Below, one piece after another: positions 57,501-64,000 of a DNA stretch of 64,000 nt. Location of the stretch: assembly GCA_015075405.1 (NCBI GenBank), contig JABTUK010000001.1, positions 1-64,000 on the forward strand, given 5' to 3'. The notes below the pieces were generated by a model, which saw nothing but the letters and a program-made list of their open reading frames with translations, did no database searches and was not told the DNA's origin. The stretch's first letter is position 1; each line of letters opens with the position of its first letter. The position numbers were made by a program, and so were the translations under genes. The stretch is from Anaerolineales bacterium (GTDB lineage Bacteria > Chloroflexota > Anaerolineae > 4572-78 > J111).

Positions 57501-59222
57501 ATGAGTCAGCCAGATAACGCGGGACCAGGTCTGAACCAGACGTCCGCATCCCAGGGATCAATTCAGGTCAAAAATTTGTTACTATTAGGGGCGGGGGGTG
57601 TCGCCCTGTTATTCTGCTTTGTCCTGTTGGTCGGATTCGGCTTTCTGCTGGGTAACCTGGGCAATTCTGGTCGGTTCAGTGAGATTGTGGCCGGATCGGG
57701 CGGAGAACCGACTCCGCCGCCATTGGTCGTTACTGCGACCAGTACGGCCATCCCTATCGTTGAAACCGGCGCTGGCTCTGAGCACGCTTCAACTGAAACA
57801 AGCAGTCAGAACTTCAGTCAAAACAACGCCGCTACCCCAACCCCGCCAAGCGAGCCGGAAATCGGGCCAATTATCTTTGCCGCAGCCGTCAGCAAGGAAG
57901 GTGAACCACTCAACCCAAGCAATTCATTTGAAGAAGGTATCCCCGAAATGCATGCGGTCTTTAACTACAACCACCTGTCAACGGAGTATACCTGGGAGCG
58001 AGTCTGGTATCTTGATGGCCAGGAGATGTTAAGAAACACCGAAAAGTGGAGCGGCGCCGAGTCCGGGCAATTTGATTACTTTCTCGATACCGGTCAATCG
58101 GCCCTCCCTGCGGGTAAATGGACTCTAGAACTGTACGTAGAAGGCCAATTGCTGGCCGAAGGCAGTTTTACCGTTAAGCCTAAAGAGATCGCCCAAGCGC
58201 CGACGCTTACTCCGACATCAACACTTACCCCGACGCCCACCCCCACTTCTGCACCAGCGGCGACGCGCCAGAGTTTCAGCAGCCTCACCTACCAACTGGT
58301 CTACAGTAAATGGGATGGCGGAGCGCACAACCTCTACATCGCCGATACTAACGGCCAAAATGAGCAGCTCATTTTTACTCGCGCCGCGGGGCCTGCCTGG
58401 TCTCCTGATAAAAAGCGACTCTTCTTCGTGGGCGAACAAGGAGTTACGCAGCAGGTCCGCCAGGGCAGGGTTGACTGTGAATTTGGGACGATCAGCGATG
58501 GCGTGGTGGCGATTGATGTACCGTCGCCGCTGCGTGACATCTGCCAGGTCCAATTTGGAGCATGGTTCTGTGAACGCAAGCAAGTTGACTTGCAGACTGA
58601 GCCGAGCGATGTCTGCACGGCCAATGAGACAGCGATCTATCAAAATCTCGACTGGAAGGTGGGCAGTGCCCGCTGGGCCAGCGCCTCGCCCGATGGAGAT
58701 GCCCTTGCTTTTGACGCCAAACCGGGGGGCGATTATCGCATTTACTTTAGGGCAATGCTTGGTACCAGCCAGCAATTTCGTTTTGAATTGGTGGGAGAGC
58801 AAGGCTCCTGGTCACCCGATGGGCAAAGAATGGTTTATCGCTCGGGCCGAGATAACAAAGCCGGCCTCTGGATTTCCAACAGAGATGACTCCGGGCATAC
58901 TTCAATTACAATTGATGGCAGCGACTCTTTTCCGGCCTGGTCGCCGCAGGGCCAAACTATCGCCTTTAGCCGGAAGATGTATGGCAACGTAGATATCTTT
59001 ACTATCAATGTGGACGGCACTAACTTAACTCGTCTAACCGATCATCCCGGTCACGATACCCTGCCTGTCTATACTCCCGGCGGGGACATCATTTTCCGCA
59101 GCGACCGGAGCGGCAGTTGGGGCATCTGGAAAATGAGTGGCAGTGGCGGCGGTCAAACCGAGATTATTCCAAATGCCGGAGTGGGTCCAGATTGGGCCTA
59201 CAGTAAGATGGATGTTAGATAA
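57501..59222 (+). CDS. Membrane-anchored PD40 propeller protein
   Basis: 573 aa from ATG 57501 (GGGAGG before it). One helix (LLLLGAGGVALLFCFVLLVG, about residues 27-50), a Ser/Thr/Pro linker, then a beta domain at about 125-240 (HAVFNYNHLSTEYTWERVWY, DGQEMLRNTEKW). A Pro/Thr linker leads to a TolB/PD40 propeller at about 265-573 (AAGPAWSPDKKRLFFVG, GSWSPDGQRMVYRSGRDNKA, FPAWSPQGQTIAFSRKMYGN, DVFTINVDGTNLTRLT-type blades). The last gene of the three-protein envelope set before the histidine kinase. Ligand unknown. Confidence 0.87.
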   Translation: MSQPDNAGPGLNQTSASQGSIQVKNLLLLGAGGVALLFCFVLLVGFGFLLGNLGNSGRFSEIVAGSGGEPTPPPLVVTATSTAIPIVETGAGSEHASTETSSQNFSQNNAATPTPPSEPEIGPIIFAAAVSKEGEPLNPSNSFEEGIPEMHAVFNYNHLSTEYTWERVWYLDGQEMLRNTEKWSGAESGQFDYFLDTGQSALPAGKWTLELYVEGQLLAEGSFTVKPKEIAQAPTLTPTSTLTPTPTPTSAPAATRQSFSSLTYQLVYSKWDGGAHNLYIADTNGQNEQLIFTRAAGPAWSPDKKRLFFVGEQGVTQQVRQGRVDCEFGTISDGVVAIDVPSPLRDICQVQFGAWFCERKQVDLQTEPSDVCTANETAIYQNLDWKVGSARWASASPDGDALAFDAKPGGDYRIYFRAMLGTSQQFRFELVGEQGSWSPDGQRMVYRSGRDNKAGLWISNRDDSGHTSITIDGSDSFPAWSPQGQTIAFSRKMYGNVDIFTINVDGTNLTRLTDHPGHDTLPVYTPGGDIIFRSDRSGSWGIWKMSGSGGGQTEIIPNAGVGPDWAYSKMDVR

Positions 59223-59455
59223 AAATAGTGCAGATGACGGCTGCCATCAATATCACCTCCTTATCACTGCCACCGTATCCGTCACGTCCAACAAGTTAAG
59301 AAAAAGTTAAGTTTGCCCACAGCCCGTAGTACCAAAATACTCACAGGGTTATCGCCAAAACTATGGTATACTACATTTACCATTAGGCCCCTTAACAACC
59401 CAGCCCGGCGGACAGTCAAGCAGAGGGCGGATCAGTCTCTTGAAATTAAGGTGAT

Positions 59456-62101
59456 ATGCAGCGACTAAAAATCGGCCCGCGATTAGCCCTCTCCTTTGGC
59501 ATCATGCTGCTCTTGATGTTTGTGGGAACGGCGGTCGGGCTGTGGCAGTTGAATACCATTCAAGAGCAGGCTCAGCGCCTCCACCGGGCCGATAATCAGG
59601 CTTTGGCCGTCTTGCGGGTTCACGACCACGTTTTGATCCTCAAAGATGAATTGCAGCGTTTAACCAGGACGCACGGCGCTGCTGCCCCCTTTGTCGAAGC
59701 AACCCTCAGCCTACGTGAAGATTTTGTTAAAACAATAGACGACGCCATCACCACTCTGGGACCACCTCCGCGCCATACTCAACAAATTGAACAACTGGAA
59801 AGAATAAAAATTTCGGTCCCAACCCAACTAGATGCCATTATTAGCCTGGCGCAAGCCGGCAATTGGGCGCTGGTGCAAGCGCATCTTGATAACGAGTTGT
59901 TGCAAGTCAGCCAGACCACCCAAGCCCTGGTTGAGGGAATCAACGCCGAAGTGACTTTAGAGCAGCAAAATGCCCTGGACAGAATGAGGGCGATGCAGCA
60001 GCAAGCCCTGGCCATCATCCTCATCGTTAGCCTGTTGACCTTGCTGGCGGCGGCTATCCTGGGCTTTGTGGTGACGCGCAGTATTGCTCAGCCGTTAGCT
60101 CACCTGGATAGGGGCGCTCGCGCCCTGGCCCATGGCAACTTCAATCATGCAATTTCGGTCAGCGGTAGCGATGAACTGAGCCACCTGAGCCAGGTTTTCA
60201 ACAACACGGCTGCGCAACTGGCCCACCTCTACGCCAATTTGGAGCAGCGGGTTCAGGAGCGGACGGAAGAACTCCACCACCGCTACCGCCAGCTTGAAAC
60301 CAGTATTGCCGTTGGGCATCACGTTACCGCCATTCTCGATCTGGACCAATTGCTTAATTATGTGGTCGAATTGATTAAAGAGCGTTACGGCTATTATTTT
60401 GTCGGCGTTTTTCTGCTGGATGAAAGCGGCGATTATGCCATCGCCCGCGCCGGCACTGGTGAGGCCGGCCGCTTTTTACGCCAGAGCGAGTTTCGATTAC
60501 AAACGGGTGAGGGCATTATCGGTTGGGTGGTAAAAAATCGCCGCCTGGTCCGGGTTGACGATGTGAGCCAGGATAACCGCTATCTTCACCTGGATGTCCT
60601 GCCGGCGACCCGCTCTGAACTGGCGCTGCCGCTGGTGATGGGCAAGACCGTGTTGGGGGTGCTGGACATCGAAAGCGACCAGTTGGCTGCGTTTCGCCTG
60701 GACGATTTGCCTGTTTTTCAAGCCCTGGCCGACCAGGTAGCCATTGCGATTCAAAATGCTTCGCTCTATGAGCGCGAAAAGACTCGCCGCCAGGTGGCTG
60801 AAAATCTGTACGAGGCCAACCAGGCGCTTTCGCGCACGCTGGAGCTGGCTGAAGTATTGAATTTGATCCTGGAACATCTCTCTCGAACTGTGCCTTCTCA
60901 CCGCGCCGCAGTGATGCTGCAAAACAAAGGCGAGTTGGAAATTGTCGCCGCTCGCGGCTTTCCCGAGGCAGTAAATCCACTACAATTGCGCATCTCCATC
61001 AAAGAGGATGATGTTTTTCAGCAGATTTACCAAACTCGCCAACCGCTGGTTATCCCCGATGTTTTACAGCGGCCCGACTGGCAGCATGTGGCAAATTTAC
61101 CCCCGGCCCGCGCTTGGCTGGGGGTGCCGCTGACCCGCTTTGACCAGGTGATTGGTATGTTGTCTCTGGCCCGCGAAACTCCCAACGCTTTTAGTGCTGA
61201 TGAGATCAAATCGGCTGTCACCTTTGCCGGTCAAGCGGCTTTTGTGCTGGAAAACGCCCGCTTGTATGATAAAATTGTCCGTTTTACGCAAGAACTCGAA
61301 CAGATGGTCCGGGAGCGCACCATTGCCTTTCAGGAAGCTTACGATCAGTTGGAACGGCTGGATCGCACCAAATCCGATTTTATCAGGATTGCCGCGCACG
61401 AACTGCGTACTCCTTTGACGGTAATGCGCGGCTACAGCAAAATGCTACTCAACGATGCTGCCATCGCAGAAAATCCTCACCGGCTGGAATTGGTCAAGGG
61501 TATACACACAGGCGCCATCCGGCTGCAGGAAATTGTCACCAGTATGCTTGATATTACCAAAATTGACAGCCGGGTGTTGGAACTTTACCCAGAGCCGTTG
61601 TACCTGCCTTCGGTCATCGAATTGACTGCCCAAACCTTTTCCGAGCCGCTGGCTGAACGCAGGCAAACCCTGACCATGGCGGATATGAGCAAGCTACCAT
61701 CAATTATGGCCGATCCTGATGCTTTGCAAAAGGTCTTTTATCATCTGATTGCCAACGCTATTAAATACACCCCCGACGGCGGCAAAATTACCATCACCGG
61801 CCGCTGTCTGAACGGCGACTCCGAGGCAATTGAGATTGTCGTCAGCGATACCGGCATCGGTATTGATCCGGCGGCGCAAGAGTTAATCTTTACTAAATTT
61901 TATCAAACCGGCGAATTAGCCCTCCACTCTACCGGTAAAACTATTTTCAAAGGCGCCGGGCCGGGTTTGGGTTTGACCATTGCCCGTGGTATCGTCGAAG
62001 CTCACCACGGCAAAATCTGGGTCGAGAGCCAGGGCCACAACGAAGAAACCATGCCCGGCAGCCACTTTCACGTGGTGCTCCCCCTGCGCCAGAAAAATTG
62101 A
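59456..62101 (+). CDS. Hybrid-free sensor histidine kinase: HAMP, two GAF, HisKA, HATPase
   Basis: 881 aa from ATG 59456 (AAGG just before). Helix 1 (LSFGIMLLLMFVGTAVGL) and helix 2 (about residues 183-205) enclose a four-helix-bundle sensor. Then a HAMP domain (RSIAQPLAHLDRGARALAHG), a coiled coil, GAF 1 (about 285-440: TGEGIIGWVVKNRRLVRVDD) and GAF 2 (about 460-605: VPSHRAAVMLQNKGELEIVA). HisKA has the phosphorylated His in DFIRIAAHELRTPLTVMRGY (about residue 648). The ATPase has N, G1 and G2 boxes (HLIANAIKYTPDGGKITIT, VSDTGIGIDPAAQ, GPGLGLTIARGIVEAHHG). No receiver domain or response-regulator gene is adjacent. The signal is unknown. Confidence 0.95.
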   Translation: MQRLKIGPRLALSFGIMLLLMFVGTAVGLWQLNTIQEQAQRLHRADNQALAVLRVHDHVLILKDELQRLTRTHGAAAPFVEATLSLREDFVKTIDDAITTLGPPPRHTQQIEQLERIKISVPTQLDAIISLAQAGNWALVQAHLDNELLQVSQTTQALVEGINAEVTLEQQNALDRMRAMQQQALAIILIVSLLTLLAAAILGFVVTRSIAQPLAHLDRGARALAHGNFNHAISVSGSDELSHLSQVFNNTAAQLAHLYANLEQRVQERTEELHHRYRQLETSIAVGHHVTAILDLDQLLNYVVELIKERYGYYFVGVFLLDESGDYAIARAGTGEAGRFLRQSEFRLQTGEGIIGWVVKNRRLVRVDDVSQDNRYLHLDVLPATRSELALPLVMGKTVLGVLDIESDQLAAFRLDDLPVFQALADQVAIAIQNASLYEREKTRRQVAENLYEANQALSRTLELAEVLNLILEHLSRTVPSHRAAVMLQNKGELEIVAARGFPEAVNPLQLRISIKEDDVFQQIYQTRQPLVIPDVLQRPDWQHVANLPPARAWLGVPLTRFDQVIGMLSLARETPNAFSADEIKSAVTFAGQAAFVLENARLYDKIVRFTQELEQMVRERTIAFQEAYDQLERLDRTKSDFIRIAAHELRTPLTVMRGYSKMLLNDAAIAENPHRLELVKGIHTGAIRLQEIVTSMLDITKIDSRVLELYPEPLYLPSVIELTAQTFSEPLAERRQTLTMADMSKLPSIMADPDALQKVFYHLIANAIKYTPDGGKITITGRCLNGDSEAIEIVVSDTGIGIDPAAQELIFTKFYQTGELALHSTGKTIFKGAGPGLGLTIARGIVEAHHGKIWVESQGHNEETMPGSHFHVVLPLRQKN

Positions 62102-62188
62102 GCCGGGCCGTTAAAACTGGCGTTAATCCCCAAAAATTGTACAATTTTATACCTGTCTACCCAAAACTTATAACAAGGAGTATCTTCA

Positions 62189-63166
62189 ATGACCTACACC
62201 CTGGAAAAACAGGTTGCTATTGAAGCCGTAACCCGGGCAGCCAAGCTGTGTATGGCTGTCCGTGCTGATATGGTGGGCGCTGATTCGCTCCAGAAAGATG
62301 ATAAAAGCCCCGTAACCATTGCCGATTTTGGCGCGCAGGCGTTAGTGTGCCAGCGCCTGCTGGCTGCTTTTCCTCAAGATACGATTGTGGGCGAGGAAGA
62401 CTCAACCGACCTGCAAAAGCCGGAGAATGAGGTCAAATTAGCCCAGGTCAGCCAGTATGTGCGCCGCTTTCAACCTGACGCCACACCCCAGGCAATTTGC
62501 GGCTGGATTGACGCCGGCAATGGCGCTGTCACCCGGCGCTTCTGGACGCTCGACCCGATTGACGGCACGAAGGGTTTTTTACGCAATGATCAATACGCCG
62601 TCGCTCTGGCGCTTATTGAAGATGGTGAGGTTAAAGTAGGTGTGCTGGCCTGTCCGGCTTTGCCTTTAAATTTGGATCAGCCAGACAGCTCTGTCGGAGT
62701 CGTTTTTGTGGCCGTGCGCGGCCAGGGGGCGACGATGGCCCCCTGGCACAGCGACGTGTTTGTTCCAATCCGTGTGACCAGCGAGACAAATAAAGCAGGG
62801 ATGCGTTTTGCCGAAAGCGTCGAAGCGGCGCACGGCGACCAGGCCCGGCAGCAGGCATTGGCTCAGGCAACTGGTATTACCCAGCCTTCGCTGCGGATGG
62901 ACAGCCAGGTTAAATATGGCGTGGTGGCTCGGGGTGATGCGGCCCTATATCTGCGCCTCCCTTCGCCCAAATCGCCGGATTATCGCGAAAATATCTGGGA
63001 TCATGCTGCCGGCGCCTTGATTGTCGAAGAAGCCGGGGGGCGGGTGACAGACATGTATGGCCGGTCGTTGGATTTTGCCACCGACCGTAAAATGTACCAG
63101 AATCGCGGGGTTATTGTCAGCAATGGGCTGCTGCATGCGGCTGTGATCAAGGCGCTGGCGCAATAA
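62189..63166 (+). CDS. cysQ: 3'(2'),5'-bisphosphate nucleotidase, CysQ/HAL2-type
   Basis: 325 aa from ATG 62189 (AAGGAG eight bases before). Inositol-monophosphatase fold: SPVTIADFGAQALVCQRLLA, DTIVGEEDST (metal Glu), FWTLDPIDGTKGFLRNDQYA (DPIDGTKGF), and WDHAAGALIVEEAGGRVTD near the end. HAL2-type enzymes hydrolyse 3'-phosphoadenosine 5'-phosphate to AMP, keeping sulfur metabolism going. The length fits the HAL2 branch better than short inositol phosphatases. It is followed 8 bp later by a nucleoside-phosphorylase-family gene, which suggests a shared nucleotide-salvage job. Confidence 0.92.
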   Translation: MTYTLEKQVAIEAVTRAAKLCMAVRADMVGADSLQKDDKSPVTIADFGAQALVCQRLLAAFPQDTIVGEEDSTDLQKPENEVKLAQVSQYVRRFQPDATPQAICGWIDAGNGAVTRRFWTLDPIDGTKGFLRNDQYAVALALIEDGEVKVGVLACPALPLNLDQPDSSVGVVFVAVRGQGATMAPWHSDVFVPIRVTSETNKAGMRFAESVEAAHGDQARQQALAQATGITQPSLRMDSQVKYGVVARGDAALYLRLPSPKSPDYRENIWDHAAGALIVEEAGGRVTDMYGRSLDFATDRKMYQNRGVIVSNGLLHAAVIKALAQ

Positions 63167-63174
63167 ATCATAGA

Positions 63175-63879
63175 ATGTCTCATCCCAAGTTTGTTGTTAT
63201 CATTTCAGCCAATATTGAATGGGAAATTCTGAAAACATTTTTGCCTCCGCCTACATTAAATTCTTCGCCATTGGGACAGTGGTTTGAAATTGACCTAAAA
63301 ATAGGCTCAACGATTGAGCCGGTGCTGTTCTTTCACGGTGGGTGGGGTAAAATTGCGGCGGCGGCTTCGGCGCAGTATGTGCTTGACCGTTGGTCGCCCC
63401 GGCTGCTGGTCAACCTGGGCACGTGCGGCGGTTTTGAAGGCGAAATCGAAAGGGGAACAATTATCCTGGTAGAGCGGACGCTGGTTTACGACATCATCGA
63501 GTTGATGGGCGATCACGACGAGCATCTGGCCCATTATACTACCCATCTTGATCTTTCCTGGCTAAAGAAAAATTATCCCTACTCGGTCCGGCGGACCCTG
63601 CTGGTTTCCGCCGACCGGGATGTGCTGGTGGCAGACATTCCCCGGCTAAAAGCCGAATTTGGCGCGGTGGCCGGAGATTGGGAGTCCGCGGCCATTGCCT
63701 GGGTGGCGGCTCGCCACCAAACTCCCTGCCTCATCCTGCGCGGGGTCAGCGATTTGATTGGCGGCAGCGGCGGCGAAGCCTACGATGGCAATATTCACAT
63801 TTTTGTCGAGGGGACAACTAAGATTTTGAAGAATTTGATCGCGGCGCTGCCGGATTGGTTGGCGCAGGCAGATATATAA
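63175..63879 (+). CDS. Nucleoside phosphorylase-superfamily protein (MTA/SAH nucleosidase-like)
   Basis: 234 aa. Family marks: VVIISANIEWEILKTFLPPP at the start, FFHGGWGKIAAAASAQYVLD, LLVNLGTCGGFEGEIERGTI (phosphate or sugar-site glycines), and GAVAGDWESAAIAWVAARHQ, where the usual nucleoside-binding EMExA reads DWESA, then LILRGVSDLIGGSGGEAYDG with the catalytic Asp. It should cleave the glycosidic bond of a purine nucleoside such as methylthioadenosine or S-adenosylhomocysteine, but the Met of EMExA is lost, so the substrate is uncertain. Likely co-transcribed with the bisphosphate nucleotidase. Confidence 0.82.
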   Translation: MSHPKFVVIISANIEWEILKTFLPPPTLNSSPLGQWFEIDLKIGSTIEPVLFFHGGWGKIAAAASAQYVLDRWSPRLLVNLGTCGGFEGEIERGTIILVERTLVYDIIELMGDHDEHLAHYTTHLDLSWLKKNYPYSVRRTLLVSADRDVLVADIPRLKAEFGAVAGDWESAAIAWVAARHQTPCLILRGVSDLIGGSGGEAYDGNIHIFVEGTTKILKNLIAALPDWLAQADI

Positions 63880-63893
63880 GGAGGCGATGAATC

Positions 63894-63924
63894 AAAAAAA
63901 CCGCACCAGGGCGGCGGGTTTTTG
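63894..63924 (+). terminator. Probable terminator after the phosphorylase-family gene
   Basis: AAAACCGC...GCGGGTTTTT gives an imperfect GC stem closed by A and T runs, 15 nt after the stop codon. Confidence 0.5.
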
Positions 63925-63941
63925 ACAAGAGTTGGAGTTTC

Positions 63942-64000
63942 AAAAATCGCATCCTGAGTAGCCGCGAAACTTGTCCTGAGCCAGACGAAGGACGAAGTGG
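63942..64000. repeat. Dispersed repeat AAAAATCGCATCCTGAGTAG, copy 2 (cut by window end)
   Basis: The first 20 bases match 25602-25621 exactly; the continuation (GCCGCGAAACTTGTCCTGAG) differs and runs off the window, so the right arm cannot be checked. Confidence 0.7.

Overview
The window is a bacterial chromosome segment, probably from Chloroflexota (Anaerolineae-like). This is inferred, not proven. The clues are many membrane-anchored proteins with Pro/Thr linkers and TolB/PD40 propellers, Ser/Thr kinases with Ala/Gln/Thr-rich stalks, roadblock/LC7 proteins, RNase J, a UPF0104 flippase-like protein, and frequent GTG/TTG starts. Promoters of the TTGACA-N16/17-TATAAT type can be read in several intergenic gaps. 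No rRNA, tRNA or CRISPR array was found.

Region by region. 1-5.3 kb (mostly minus strand): an ECF sigma / RskA-type anti-sigma pair, then a COG0701 permease, its TIGR03943 partner and a PD40 protein. 5.3-8.3 kb: a ZnuABC-type metal importer, divergent from the permease; two identical-geometry palindromes (TGAGA-N5-TCTCA, 60 bp apart) lie in its promoter/leader. 8.4-15.5 kb: a copper/cytochrome-oxidase-assembly-like locus with a CopC-like protein, a CopC-CopD-cytochrome c fusion, SCO1, PCu(A)C and a cupredoxin. It also holds two paralogous small membrane proteins of no family known to me, each with its own similar promoter. 15.5-20 kb: SRPBCC, VOC, RlmI-type methyltransferase, a thioredoxin-like ferredoxin and an MFS/spermidine-synthase-like fusion. 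20-24 kb: an accessory patch with a tandem double tyrosine recombinase broken by three frameshifts, a HigBA module, and decayed DUF488 and VOC genes.

24-32.6 kb: a three-gene FAD-oxidoreductase operon, a MazEF-type module, an acyltransferase gene interrupted by one in-frame TGA, an SDR and a UPF0104 protein. 32.6-40 kb: RNase J, a TumE-like toxin-antitoxin pair overlapping a 47-codon kinase fragment, a GT39-like glycosyltransferase, an SH3-domain protein and a GT2. 40-51 kb: a signalling island of two large Ser/Thr kinases flanking a translationally coupled trio (95-aa protein plus two roadblock proteins), then a 1.25-kresidue W-repeat/LysM/PD40 protein. 51-64 kb: a membrane phosphodiesterase, an RfbD-like reductase, a second TumE-like pair, three membrane-anchored extracytoplasmic proteins (TlpA-like, zinc ribbon, PD40), a GAF-GAF histidine kinase, a CysQ-like phosphatase and a nucleoside phosphorylase-family protein.

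Two things are not explained by ordinary genes. First, degenerate tandem repeats with a strict 7-nt (sometimes 8-nt) period occur at about a dozen loci. Each locus has its own word, is often paired with an inverse-complement block, and several sit inside coding sequence. Second, two 93-bp elements share terminal inverted repeats and an internal hairpin.
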